A stretch of DNA of 62,070 bases from BA4 sp044376575. Lineage in GTDB: Bacteria; Bacteroidota; Bacteroidia; CAIKAF01. The position numbers were made by a program, and so were the translations under genes. Shown here one piece after another: positions 51,774 to 61,073 of this stretch; position 1 is the stretch's first letter, and every line of letters starts with the position of its first letter. Below the pieces are notes generated by a model. It worked only from the letters and a program-made list of their open reading frames with translations, was not told where the DNA came from and did no database searches. Location: positions 1 to 62,070 of the forward strand of contig JBILKR010000016.1 of the NCBI GenBank assembly GCA_044376575.1, in the 5' to 3' direction.

Positions 51774-54560
51774 TTAATGTGCTTCCAGCCAATTTTTACC
51801 CACGCCCACTTCCGCAACTATGGGCACCTGTTTTAGTGGTAACGCATCTTGCATACAATCCACAATCAACTTTTTCATCTCATCCACCTCCGAGTGGTGC
51901 GTATCAAAAATTAATTCATCATGTACCTGAAGAATCATTTTAGATTTCATTTTTTTGTTTTTCATCGCTTTGTCAATGCTAATCATTGCCAGCTTTATCA
52001 TATCGGCAGCGGTACCCTGCAGCGGCATATTAATTGCATTTCTTTCAGCAAAACCTCTCACAGTAAAATTAGCAGAATGAATGTCTTTTAACCAGCGTTT
52101 TCTGCCCAAGAGGGTTTGCACATATCCATGCTCTCGTGCAAAATTGATTTGTGTATCCATGTATGTTTTTATGGAAGGAAACTCCTCAAAATAGTGATCA
52201 ATAATTTCCTTGGCTTCCGTTCTGGAAATTTTTAAATTCTCTGCAAGCCCAAAGGCTCCTTGTCCATAGATAATTCCAAAGTTTACGCTTTTGGCTTTAT
52301 GACGCATCTCTTTGGTAACTTCACTTTCACTGATGTTGTATACTTTCGCTGCGGTTGCCGTATGAATATCTTTTCCTTGTTTAAACGCATCGATCATGTG
52401 TTTATCTCCACTCATCTCTGCAACCAACCGTAATTCAATCTGAGAGTAGTCTGCAGATAATAATACATGATGTGCATCGCGTGCAATAAATGCTTTGCGA
52501 ATTTCTTTTCCTCGATCCGTACGTACAGGAATATTTTGAAGGTTCGGATTTTGTGAACTCAATCGTCCGGTAACCGCAACCGCCTGCATGTATGATGTAT
52601 GCACACGACCGGTTTGTTTATTCACCAGTAAAGGCAACGCATCTGCATAGGTTGATTTTAATTTGGTAATCTCTCTGTATTCAAGAATGCAATCAATGAT
52701 GGGATGCGATGCGGCCAGCTTTTGTAATACTTCTTCTCCCGTTGCATATTGTCCGGTTTTAGTTTTTTTTGCTTTGGGATCGAGTTTTAATTTGTCAAAT
52801 AAAATATCGCCGAGTTGTCGGGGAGAAGATAAATTAAAGGTTTCTCCGGCATATTCATAAACTTGTTTTTCAAGTGCTGTAGCCTGTGTTTGCAATTCAT
52901 TGGAATAATCATTCAAAAATGAGATATCAACAGTTACACCCTCCATTTCCATTTCACAGAGAATAGGTACAAGCGGCATTTCTATTTTTTCAAACACATC
53001 AACAGTGTGTGTTTCTTTCAACATCGGAGCAAATGCTTTTTTCAGCTGATAGGTAACGTCTGTATCTTCATTGCAATATTCTGCCACATGTTCAACAGGA
53101 ACATCACGCATTGTCAGTTGATTTTTACCCTTTGCTCCCAATAATTTTTCTGTGGGAACGGGTGAATAATGCAAATAGGTTTCCGATAGAAAATCCATGT
53201 TATGTCGCATCTCTGGTTGAAACATGTAATGCGCTAACATGGTATCAAATAATTCTCCCTTGCATTCTACTCCGTATTTTTTAAGCACTGCTAAATCATA
53301 CTTGATGTTTTGTCCAATCTTCCGTATAGATTCATTTTCAAAGAATGGTTGAAATTCATTGAGAATTGATCGCGTTTCGGATTCATTTTCAGGCATTGGA
53401 ATGTAAAATGCAACATGTGTTTTAAAACAAAATGAAAGGCCTACAATTTCAGCCGTCATCACATCCAGCGATGTAGTTTCTGTATCGATACACACTTCTT
53501 TTTGCTGAAGTAATTCATTCAGCAAATCTTTTCTCCAGTTGGCATCGTTAACAATAAAATACTGATGTTTTACATTTTCAATGGTACTAAACTTTTCTAC
53601 TTCTTTTTCCTCTTCCATTTGATCACCCTGATCAAACAATCCCATTTGTGCACTTTTATTTTTAACGCCTGCGGCTATTGATTCACCCAATATTTTTTCA
53701 CTCAGTGTTCTGAATTCCAGTTCTGCAAAAAGTGATTTTAATTTTTCTTTATCGGGATCTTCAAGAATCAGTTCCTCTTCTTTAAATTCAACGGGAACAT
53801 CGGTAATAATCGTAGCCAACTGTTTGGAAAGTAATGCCAGGTCAGCATTTTCTTCCACTTTTTCTTTCATTTTTCCCTTTAACGAATCTGTGTTTTTGAG
53901 TAGGTTCTCAACCGTTCCAAATTCTTTCAATAATTTGATGGCTGTTTTTTCGCCCACACCGGGAATACCCGGAATATTATCTGCGGCATCACCCATCAAT
54001 CCGAGCAATTCAATTACCTGTGCCGGTGAATCGACATCAAACTTTTTACATACTTCTTTAATGCCAAGTACTTCATCCGGACTACCCATTCTGCCTGGCT
54101 TATACCAAAATGTATTTTCTGTAACCAGTTGCCCATAATCTTTATCGCTGGTCATCATGTATGTTTTATATCCTTTCTCTTCCGCTTTTTTTGCAAGTGT
54201 TCCAATCACATCATCCGCTTCATAACCTTCCTTTATAATTAATGGTATTCTGAATGCATCAACGATACGGGCAATATATGGCAACGACTTCTGTAAATCT
54301 TCCGGCATTTCCTGACGATGCGCCTTGTATCCTTCATAAATTCCGTTACGTTCTGAAGCCTCTTCCTGCGGATCGAATACAACTGCAAGGTGAGTAGGTT
54401 TATGTTTTTTTATTACATCGAGAATCAGATTCGTAAATCCAAACATTGCTGATGTGTTCAGTCCGGCAGAATTGACCCGCGGATTATTGATAAATGCAAA
54501 ATATGCCCTGTATACTAACGCATATCCATCCAATAAAAACAATTTTTTCTCTTCTGCCAT
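51774..54560 (-). CDS. polA: DNA polymerase I
   Basis: 928 residues with all three parts: 5'-3' exonuclease (about 1-290, LLDGYALVYRAYFAF, TSDKDYGQLV, GDAADNIPGIPGVGEKTA), 3'-5' exonuclease (about 345-520) and polymerase. The proofreading acidic pair is intact in CIDTETTSLD. Polymerase motifs are motif A in SADYSQIELRLVAEM, motif B in RHKAKSVNFGIIYG and motif C in VHDELIFD. It fills gaps and removes primers. The gene is divergent from rpoN and precedes crcB and recJ. Confidence 0.97.
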   Translation of the reverse strand: MAEEKKLFLLDGYALVYRAYFAFINNPRVNSAGLNTSAMFGFTNLILDVIKKHKPTHLAVVFDPQEEASERNGIYEGYKAHRQEMPEDLQKSLPYIARIVDAFRIPLIIKEGYEADDVIGTLAKKAEEKGYKTYMMTSDKDYGQLVTENTFWYKPGRMGSPDEVLGIKEVCKKFDVDSPAQVIELLGLMGDAADNIPGIPGVGEKTAIKLLKEFGTVENLLKNTDSLKGKMKEKVEENADLALLSKQLATIITDVPVEFKEEELILEDPDKEKLKSLFAELEFRTLSEKILGESIAAGVKNKSAQMGLFDQGDQMEEEKEVEKFSTIENVKHQYFIVNDANWRKDLLNELLQQKEVCIDTETTSLDVMTAEIVGLSFCFKTHVAFYIPMPENESETRSILNEFQPFFENESIRKIGQNIKYDLAVLKKYGVECKGELFDTMLAHYMFQPEMRHNMDFLSETYLHYSPVPTEKLLGAKGKNQLTMRDVPVEHVAEYCNEDTDVTYQLKKAFAPMLKETHTVDVFEKIEMPLVPILCEMEMEGVTVDISFLNDYSNELQTQATALEKQVYEYAGETFNLSSPRQLGDILFDKLKLDPKAKKTKTGQYATGEEVLQKLAASHPIIDCILEYREITKLKSTYADALPLLVNKQTGRVHTSYMQAVAVTGRLSSQNPNLQNIPVRTDRGKEIRKAFIARDAHHVLLSADYSQIELRLVAEMSGDKHMIDAFKQGKDIHTATAAKVYNISESEVTKEMRHKAKSVNFGIIYGQGAFGLAENLKISRTEAKEIIDHYFEEFPSIKTYMDTQINFAREHGYVQTLLGRKRWLKDIHSANFTVRGFAERNAINMPLQGTAADMIKLAMISIDKAMKNKKMKSKMILQVHDELIFDTHHSEVDEMKKLIVDCMQDALPLKQVPIVAEVGVGKNWLEAH

Positions 54561-54622
54561 AAGTAGCTTTTCCTTCGTGCAAGTTAATAATACGAATTGT
54601 TAATTTATAATGCATGGAATCT

Positions 54623-54654
54623 TTGCCATATTTTTAAGGGTTGTGTAGATTTGT
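54623..54654 (+). promoter_or_regulatory. Promoter of rpoN
   Basis: TTTG (54623-54626) and TAGATTTG (54647-54654) are separated by exactly 20 nt and match the phylum consensus. The predicted start of transcription is near 54660, which supports the ATG at 54683 as the rpoN start. Confidence 0.65.
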
Positions 54655-54682
54655 ATTCAAATCAATTGAGGCAGAAAGGCAA

Positions 54683-56155
54683 ATGTTGAAGCAGAGTTTA
54701 CAGCAAAAATTATTACAAAAACTGTCGCCGCAGCAAATTCAGTTAATGAAATTACTGCAGGTGCCGACTGCTGCTTTGGAACAACGCATCAAGGAAGAAT
54801 TAGAAATTAACCCTGCGCTGGAAGAAGGAAAAGAAGAGGATTCGGAATATAATCAGGAGGAAGAATACAATGATGATCATTTGGAAGACACGGGAAATGA
54901 AGATGGAAAAAATGATGATATTGATCTAGATGACTACCTGTCAGACGATGATTATCCCTATTATAAAACGAGTGTATCCAATCATAGTGCAGATGATGAA
55001 CATCGTGAAATCCCTTTTTCCGGCGGCATCAGCTTACAGGAATATTTAACCGGACAAATTGGTCTTCGTTCGCTAAGTGAACATGAAGAGATACTTGCGA
55101 AACACATCATTGGTAATATTGATGAAGACGGATATCTCCTTCGCGAACTGGAAAGTATGGTTGATGACCTTGCATTTTCAATGAACGTGGATACAGATAT
55201 TCATGAGTTAAACAAAGTATTAAATACCATTCAGGATTTTGATCCTCCAGGCATTGGCGCACGAAACCTGCAAGAGTGTCTGATCATTCAATTGCGGAAA
55301 AAAGAAAAAAGTTCTCCATATACCGCACTGGCTATTCAGGTATTACAAGATTTCTTTGATGAATTTACAAAAAAACATTACGATAAAATTCAGCGCAAAT
55401 TGAATATTACAGACGATGATTTGAAAAAAATTATCGGTGAAATATTGCATCTGCATCCCAAGCCGGGAAGCGCTATGGCTCAGACTTCAAAAAACACACA
55501 TACCATCATTCCTGATTTTGTTTTAACGGTTGCGGATAACAAACTTGAAGTTTCTCTGAATGCAAAAAACGCTCCTGATTTAAAAATCAGCCGAACGTAT
55601 GTGGACATGCTTGAAGGATTTTCAAAAAACAAAAAAAACAGTGATAAGACACAAAAAGAAGCGGTACTTTTTGTAAAACAAAAACTGGATGCAGCAAAAT
55701 GGTTCATTGATGCCATTAAACAACGACAGGAAACACTAATGGCCGTGATGACGAGTATCGTAGAATTTCAAAAAGAATTTTTCGCCTCTGGCGATGAGGT
55801 TAAACTTCGTCCGATGATTTTGAAAGATATCGCAGATCAGATTGGATTAGATATTTCTACGGTGTCGAGGGTAGCCAACAGCAAATACATTGAAACCCCA
55901 TTCGGGACATTCTTACTAAAATTCTTTTTTTCTGAATCCCTTTCAACTGAAAGTGGAGAAGAAGTTTCGTCGAGAGAAGTAAAAAAGATACTGAAAGACT
56001 GCATCGAAGGAGAAAACAAACGAAAGCCATTGACCGACGACAAGCTCGCAAAAATTTTAAAAGAAAAAGGATATAACATTGCACGCCGTACGATTGCCAA
56101 ATACCGTGAACAGCTTGACATTCCGGTGGCTCGATTAAGAAAAGAATTACAATGA
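54683..56155 (+). CDS. rpoN: RNA polymerase sigma-54 factor
   Basis: 490 residues from ATG 54683. The activator-interacting region I opens LKQSLQQKLLQKLSPQQIQLMKLL, shown here in two halves of the same helix. An acidic region II (about 55-110) follows. The core-binding domain includes NIDEDGYL and DPPGIGARNLQECL. The DNA-binding helix-turn-helix contains DIADQIGLDISTVSRVANSKYI, and the RpoN box is ARRTIAKYREQL. Transcription from it needs AAA+ activators, none of which is in the window. The end overlaps the next gene by 4 nt. Confidence 0.96.
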   Translation: MLKQSLQQKLLQKLSPQQIQLMKLLQVPTAALEQRIKEELEINPALEEGKEEDSEYNQEEEYNDDHLEDTGNEDGKNDDIDLDDYLSDDDYPYYKTSVSNHSADDEHREIPFSGGISLQEYLTGQIGLRSLSEHEEILAKHIIGNIDEDGYLLRELESMVDDLAFSMNVDTDIHELNKVLNTIQDFDPPGIGARNLQECLIIQLRKKEKSSPYTALAIQVLQDFFDEFTKKHYDKIQRKLNITDDDLKKIIGEILHLHPKPGSAMAQTSKNTHTIIPDFVLTVADNKLEVSLNAKNAPDLKISRTYVDMLEGFSKNKKNSDKTQKEAVLFVKQKLDAAKWFIDAIKQRQETLMAVMTSIVEFQKEFFASGDEVKLRPMILKDIADQIGLDISTVSRVANSKYIETPFGTFLLKFFFSESLSTESGEEVSSREVKKILKDCIEGENKRKPLTDDKLAKILKEKGYNIARRTIAKYREQLDIPVARLRKELQ

Positions 56156-56781
56156 TAAGATATTTAGCACTTGTTATTTCAGCGTTGTTTCATCCTTTAT
56201 TTATGCCATTAATTGGTATGTATGTAATTATTCAGGACAATATTATTATGCGGTTAATCTTACCGGTTGAATTACATCATTTCATATACCTTACATTTTT
56301 TGTTTGCACAATCCTGTTTCCTGCACTTACCATTGCCGGTTTAAAAATCAGGGGGGCGGTGAGTAGTTTACATTTACCGACCAAAGAAGAAAGAAAGATT
56401 CCATTACTTGCCGGCAACATTTATTATTTCCTTGCTTTCTGGATTATTCAATCGGTTTGGTTAAGCACGGTTCTGAACGCCGTGATGATTTCGGGAATGG
56501 CAATATTAGTTCTGGTGTTGATGATAAATTATCGTTTTAAAATCAGTATTCACATGGCGGCATTAGGATCATTAACCGGCCTGTTAACTGTTTATACCGG
56601 CAAGATGAGTCTTGATCATCCTGAAATATTATACATCGTGGTTGGTATTTCCGGATTGGTTGGTTTTGCAAGAATGGCATTGAAAGCACACTCCTCTGCT
56701 GAACTAATTTCAGGATACTTCACAGGATTTATTACCCAATATATTTTATTGAACTGGGTATTTCAAAGTGTATGGCCTTAA
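56152..56781 (+). CDS. Polytopic membrane protein, PAP2-like tail
   Basis: 209 residues, about six membrane helices. The C-terminal part (about 125-200) reads MINYRFKISIHMAALGSLTGLL and ARMALKAHSSAELISGYFTGF, which is like the later motifs of PAP2 phosphatases (His in SIHMA, Arg and His in RMALKAHS). The first motif KxxxxxxRP is only suggested by LPTKEERKIPLL. It may dephosphorylate a lipid such as undecaprenyl diphosphate, but the incomplete motif makes that weak. Its ATG overlaps the rpoN stop by 4 nt. Confidence 0.7.
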   Translation: MIRYLALVISALFHPLFMPLIGMYVIIQDNIIMRLILPVELHHFIYLTFFVCTILFPALTIAGLKIRGAVSSLHLPTKEERKIPLLAGNIYYFLAFWIIQSVWLSTVLNAVMISGMAILVLVLMINYRFKISIHMAALGSLTGLLTVYTGKMSLDHPEILYIVVGISGLVGFARMALKAHSSAELISGYFTGFITQYILLNWVFQSVWP

Positions 56782-56788
56782 TGAATCT

Positions 56789-57562
56789 TTAGAATGGGGT
56801 AAAGCACAATCCCAGTGTAACAATATTACCTGTGTTTACGCCTTTGTTAGGTTCAAAGAATGGTGCAATCTGATACGATCCTGAAAGGTGAATTCGGCTG
56901 TAGCCAATTCTGAAAAATGCGGCATATCGCAATCTGCTGATGCCTGAAAGTTCGTGTTCTGTGATATGTATTTCTTTATCCAGATTGCCACCCGGACGAT
57001 AATCAGGGCCAACATATTTTTCCCAGTTGGATACTACATATCCCAACTTAAAACCTGCGGCTAACTTAAATGTATTTCTCTTTGCTGGATTTAATCGGAA
57101 GCGGAATTCAATAGGTAATTCGATGATGGTAGTAGCCAACTTATACACTTTGTTGGTTCTTTCTGTTGTAGGTGAACCTGTATTAATAACAGGCTTTATC
57201 GGCTCAAAATAAATAGAATCCCCCGAATTTTTTCTGAAGAATTCATTGAAATAAATATTTTCAAAATTCATTCCCAGGCCTGCCGCAAAACTAAACGGAC
57301 TTCTTCCCAATGGAATGTCCCACATCAGTGCAAAATCAAATCCTCTAGAAAACGGGCTTACAGTAGCTGTCTGAGGAGCATTCAGCATTCCGTTCCAGTT
57401 AAAATTCAAGATGATATTGTCCTGTTTTTTTGGCTTGGGTTTTTTCTTTGACGGATCTTCCAGTTTTAAAGTTGTTTCTGTTGTTGCAGGAGTGGTTGTT
57501 TGTGCCATGATTGTCGAAATTGACAATACGAAAAAGCAAAGAATGAAAGTTATTTTTTTCAT
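56789..57562 (-). CDS. Outer-membrane beta-barrel protein, PorT-like
   Basis: 257 residues with a signal peptide (residues 1-20, ending IMAQ). A Lys/Pro-rich linker (DPSKKKPKPKKQDN) precedes alternating amphipathic strands and a terminal aromatic (CFTPF) as in outer-membrane barrels. The IELPIEFRFRLNPAKRN and FKLAAGFKLGYVVSN blocks match the common Bacteroidota outer-membrane beta-barrel family that includes PorT of the T9SS, but a specific PorT assignment is not safe. It is convergent with the membrane-protein gene (7-nt gap). Confidence 0.8.
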   Translation of the reverse strand: MKKITFILCFFVLSISTIMAQTTTPATTETTLKLEDPSKKKPKPKKQDNIILNFNWNGMLNAPQTATVSPFSRGFDFALMWDIPLGRSPFSFAAGLGMNFENIYFNEFFRKNSGDSIYFEPIKPVINTGSPTTERTNKVYKLATTIIELPIEFRFRLNPAKRNTFKLAAGFKLGYVVSNWEKYVGPDYRPGGNLDKEIHITEHELSGISRLRYAAFFRIGYSRIHLSGSYQIAPFFEPNKGVNTGNIVTLGLCFTPF

Positions 57563-57581
57563 GAATTTATTCTGAATGATA

Positions 57582-57589
57582 CAAACCTA
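57582..57589 (-). promoter_or_regulatory. -7 box upstream of the outer-membrane barrel gene
   Basis: On the minus strand TAGGTTTG fits TAnnTTTG exactly and lies 19 nt before the ATG at 57562. The upstream element is unclear. Confidence 0.45.
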
Positions 57590-57612
57590 CTAAAAAAAAT
57601 TAAAAACATCAT

Positions 57613-57735
57613 TTACAAGACTCCCATAGGAACACGTATTCCTCTTTTCCCATTACACTTTAAAGTAGTACAACCCTGTGCAATAAACAGAACGGATAAA
57701 CATCCGACAACCAATAACAACAATTTAATTTTCAT
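57613..57735 (-). CDS. Very small lipoprotein (40 aa)
   Basis: MKIKLLLLVVGCLSVLFIAQ followed by Gly-Cys, so the lipobox ends AQGC. The mature peptide is only about 19 residues: CTTLKCNGKRGIRVPMGVL, with a second Cys and several basic residues. The frame is complete with ATG and TAA, and the signal is convincing. It precedes the outer-membrane barrel gene on the same strand and is divergent from tatA. Peptides of this size and plan are usually unannotated; the role is unknown. Confidence 0.65.
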   Translation of the reverse strand: MKIKLLLLVVGCLSVLFIAQGCTTLKCNGKRGIRVPMGVL

Positions 57736-57791
57736 AGGCAGATTTATTTGATGTTATCTATTAAACGACAATATTGAATATTATATTTTCC

Positions 57792-57799
57792 TATCTTTG
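57792..57799 (+). promoter_or_regulatory. -7 box upstream of tatA
   Basis: TATCTTTG fits TAnnTTTG exactly, 25 nt before the ATG at 57824. A TTG 15 nt upstream is closer than usual. Confidence 0.5.
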
Positions 57800-57823
57800 T
57801 AATAATAAAAAAAATACGCTCTT

Positions 57824-58021
57824 ATGCTGTTTTCAATTTTTCTTGGTGTAGTTGGTCCATGGCAGGTAGTAATTATCATTGCTATTTTATTATTATTTTT
57901 TGGTGGTAAAAAAATCCCTGAGTTAATGAAAGGGTTAGGAAAAGGTGTGAAGGAATTTAAAGACGGAATGAAAGGAGAAGAAGAAAAAAATTCCGGCGAT
58001 AACAAACAGATCAAAGAATAA
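57824..58021 (+). CDS. tatA: Twin-arginine translocase subunit TatA/E
   Basis: 65 residues: one membrane helix (WQVVIIIAILLLFFGG), the hinge FGGKKIPE, an amphipathic helix LMKGLGKGVKEFKDGMK, and an acidic/polar tail. This is the TatA plan: pore-forming subunit that moves folded proteins with RR signals across the inner membrane. TatC is not in the window. gatA starts 19 nt downstream. A possible client in the window is the GH1 enzyme with an RR leader at 20204-21637. Confidence 0.94.
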   Translation: MLFSIFLGVVGPWQVVIIIAILLLFFGGKKIPELMKGLGKGVKEFKDGMKGEEEKNSGDNKQIKE

Positions 58022-58040
58022 TTCAGGACTTTCACTAGCT

Positions 58041-59468
58041 ATGCATTACCGGAGACTGGAGGATATACGCAATGATTTATTTTCCGGAAAAATAACATTT
58101 GAGCAACTCGTTGCTTCTTACTTGTTACGCATTCACGAAAGAAAACAACTCAATGTTTTCTTAGAAATATTTGAACATGAAGCGCTCGAAAAAGCCCGTC
58201 ATCTTGACGAGTTGATTCGCACAAAAAAACAGGTTGGAAAACTTGCTGGAATGGTGATTGCCTTGAAAGATAATATTGCGTTCAAAGGACATCTCGTATC
58301 TGCTTCATCAAAAATTTTAAAAGGCTATACTTCCGTTTACAGTGCTACTATTGTTGATCGACTTCTTAAAGAAGATGCGATTATTATTGGTCGTGTAAAT
58401 TGTGACGAGTTCGCCATGGGGAGTTCTAATGAAAAATCTGCTTATGGTCCTGTCTTGAATCCTGTTGATGAAAGTCGCGTGCCCGGAGGTTCTTCAGGGG
58501 GTTCTGCCGCAGCAGTGGCGGCCGATTTGTGTTTGGCGGCACTAGGTTCTGACACCGGTGGCTCAATCAGACAGCCAGCTTCTTTTTGTGGTGTGGTTGG
58601 ATTGAAACCCACCTATGGCAGGGTATCCAGGTATGGACTAATAGCTTACGGATCTTCATTTGATCAGATTGGTCCAATCACTCATTCGATTGAAGACGCG
58701 GCATTAATCATGGAAATTATTTCCGGAAAAGATGAAAAAGACGCCACCAGTTCATCAAAAGTAGTAGAGCAAATGAATGATGTATGTAGTGAATTGCCTA
58801 AAAGTAAATTTGCCATACTGGATGTAATTGCAGACCATCCGAACATTCAGGCTGCAGTTAAAAAATCTTTTTTACATACCATTGAAAAATTAAAGGAGGC
58901 TGGGCATGAAATTGAAACGGTTAGTTTCCCTTACCTCGATTATTTAATTCCTTCATACTACGTCTTGTCAACAGCAGAAGCTTCTTCCAATCTTTCCCGT
59001 TACGACGGCATTCATTTTGGATACCGAAGTGAGAATGCAACAGACCTGGATTCTACTTACAAAAAAAGCAGAAGCGAAGGATTGGGAATGGAGGTAAAAC
59101 GCAGAATTATGTTGGGCACATTTGTATTAAGTTCCGGGTATTATGATGCATACTACACAAAAGCACAAAAAGTAAGACGCTTGTTGAAGAATGCAACCAT
59201 GGAGATTTTTAAAACCGCTGATTTTATTCTCTTACCATCAACACCGGCAACTGCATTTCCATTCGGACAAAAATCAAACGATCCGATAGCTATGTATCTG
59301 GAAGATATTTTTACAGTACAGGCAAATTTAACCGGAGTCCCCGCTATTTCAGTGCCTGCAGGAGAAGATGAAAACAATCTTCCAATCGGTATGCAATTGA
59401 TGGGACGCAATTTCGAAGAAAAAAAATTACTTCAGGCGGGAAATACCATTTCCACATTTTTCAAGTAA
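58041..59468 (+). CDS. gatA: Asp-tRNA(Asn)/Glu-tRNA(Gln) amidotransferase subunit A
   Basis: Amidase-signature enzyme that frees ammonia from glutamine for amidation of mischarged tRNA by GatB. The Ser-cisSer-Lys triad is Lys76 in VIALKDNIA, Ser151 in PGGSSGGSAAA and Ser175 in SDTGGSIRQPA; the spacing 75 and 24 residues fits known GatA proteins. At 475 residues it is complete. GatB and GatC are not in the window. It follows tatA by 19 nt and precedes the lytic transglycosylase by 99 nt. Confidence 0.95.
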   Translation: MHYRRLEDIRNDLFSGKITFEQLVASYLLRIHERKQLNVFLEIFEHEALEKARHLDELIRTKKQVGKLAGMVIALKDNIAFKGHLVSASSKILKGYTSVYSATIVDRLLKEDAIIIGRVNCDEFAMGSSNEKSAYGPVLNPVDESRVPGGSSGGSAAAVAADLCLAALGSDTGGSIRQPASFCGVVGLKPTYGRVSRYGLIAYGSSFDQIGPITHSIEDAALIMEIISGKDEKDATSSSKVVEQMNDVCSELPKSKFAILDVIADHPNIQAAVKKSFLHTIEKLKEAGHEIETVSFPYLDYLIPSYYVLSTAEASSNLSRYDGIHFGYRSENATDLDSTYKKSRSEGLGMEVKRRIMLGTFVLSSGYYDAYYTKAQKVRRLLKNATMEIFKTADFILLPSTPATAFPFGQKSNDPIAMYLEDIFTVQANLTGVPAISVPAGEDENNLPIGMQLMGRNFEEKKLLQAGNTISTFFK

Positions 59469-59567
59469 TTACATATTTTTTTAACATCTGCTTCGTTAAA
59501 ACATCATTCCCTTTTTAGGAAAGTATTCGTATTTTTAGGCATCATTGTGAATTGGTTTAGTTATACT

Positions 59568-61073
59568 ATGAAAAGTTTAGTTGTATTGTTTGCTTGTATA
59601 TTGTTGTTTGTTCATTCTGTTGAAGCATCGCTTCCCGGTGTGAATGACACCGATCGTTTTAAATTTCAAAAAGATGATCCTATCCTATCACAAATGGATA
59701 GTCTGGATGTTGTAAATTTTTTCAAACGTCATACGTTCACTGCCGACGTTAACAAATTGAATATTTATAATTATGCAAAGGATTCTGTTCCGATGTTCAG
59801 TGACGATGTGTACAGACAACGCCTGCAAAAACTAGACAAACAATCGCCATTTGCATTAGATTACAATAATGATGTAAGAAAGTATATTGAATTATATGCA
59901 GTAAAAAGAAGAGGCACTGCTCAACGGATGTTGGGACTTGCAGAATTGTATTTTCCACTATTTGAAGAGGTGCTTTCAAAATACAATATGCCATTAGAAT
60001 TAAAATATCTGGCCATTGTTGAATCAGCATTAAATCCAACCATTAAAAGTAAGGCCGGAGCCATGGGATTGTGGCAATTTATGTATGGTACCGGAAAGTT
60101 ATATGGATTGCAAATCAATTCATACATCGATGAACGTTGTGACCCGATAAAATCAACGGAAGCGGCAGCGCGTTATTTAAAATATCTTTACAAATATTAT
60201 AACAACGACTGGCAACTGGCACTTGCGGCATACAACGCCGGTCCGGGAAATGTAAACAAAGCCATTCGCAGGGCCGGAGGACAAAAATCATATTGGGAAT
60301 TAAGACCATATTTACCAAAGGAAACCGGCGGTTACGTTCCAGCTTTTATTGCTGTTAACTATGTAATGGCTCATCATAAAGAGCATAATATTTATCCGCA
60401 AAAACCTAAATATTTTTATTACGAACTCGACAGTATTTACATCAAGCAACACCTTTCATTTAAACAGGTTTCTGATTATTTAAAAATTCCTATTGAAGAA
60501 TTACGAATATTAAATCCTGCATTTATTAAAGATGAAATTCCGGAAACAGAAAATGGATATCCTTTGTTCTTACCCAAGAATTTAATTGGAGATTTTATTG
60601 CCAACCAGGATTTAATCATGAAAAAATCGGAGCCGGTTGTTTCCATTGAAACCCCTGTTAAAAAAGACACTGTAACAACAACTACTACGCCATCCAATAA
60701 TACAGGCGCGGCAAATGAGGTGGTATATAAAGTACAAAAAGGAGACTGGTTGTCGAACATTGCAAAAAAATTTAATGTAAGTGTTCAGCAAATTAAAGAT
60801 TGGAACAAGTTATCTTCTGAGACGCTTTATGTGGGTCAGATTCTTAAAATTCAAAGTTCAAACGAAACGAATACAACTGTAAATTCTACCAATACCACAT
60901 CACCGCCGAAGCAATCAGGCAGCACGAAGTACCATACTATTCGAAGTGGAGATACATTATGGGGGCTTGCTCAGAAATATAATACATCAATTGATAATTT
61001 GCGGAAGTGGAATAATTTATATTCCGGAAAATCAATTCATATAGGAATGAAAATTATTGTTTCAAAAGGTTAA
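59568..61073 (+). CDS. Membrane-bound lytic murein transglycosylase with two LysM domains
   Basis: 501 residues from ATG 59568 (a GTG 21 nt earlier is possible but adds a polar start before the signal). The signal peptide ends SVEA. The SLT domain (about 105-260) has the catalytic Glu152 in LAIVESALNP and SKAGAMGLWQFMYGTG. Two LysM repeats (about 385-430 and 455-500) both open with a YKVQKGDWLSNIA or YHTIRSGDTLWGLA motif and bind peptidoglycan. It resembles MltD. It cleaves glycan strands in the periplasm for wall growth or turnover. The stop shares a base with the next gene. Confidence 0.93.
   Translation: MKSLVVLFACILLFVHSVEASLPGVNDTDRFKFQKDDPILSQMDSLDVVNFFKRHTFTADVNKLNIYNYAKDSVPMFSDDVYRQRLQKLDKQSPFALDYNNDVRKYIELYAVKRRGTAQRMLGLAELYFPLFEEVLSKYNMPLELKYLAIVESALNPTIKSKAGAMGLWQFMYGTGKLYGLQINSYIDERCDPIKSTEAAARYLKYLYKYYNNDWQLALAAYNAGPGNVNKAIRRAGGQKSYWELRPYLPKETGGYVPAFIAVNYVMAHHKEHNIYPQKPKYFYYELDSIYIKQHLSFKQVSDYLKIPIEELRILNPAFIKDEIPETENGYPLFLPKNLIGDFIANQDLIMKKSEPVVSIETPVKKDTVTTTTTPSNNTGAANEVVYKVQKGDWLSNIAKKFNVSVQQIKDWNKLSSETLYVGQILKIQSSNETNTTVNSTNTTSPPKQSGSTKYHTIRSGDTLWGLAQKYNTSIDNLRKWNNLYSGKSIHIGMKIIVSKG

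Noticed and set aside
51385..51792. Fluoride riboswitch upstream of crcB
   Set aside because: crcB starts 8 nt after the polA stop with no leader, leaving no space for an aptamer.
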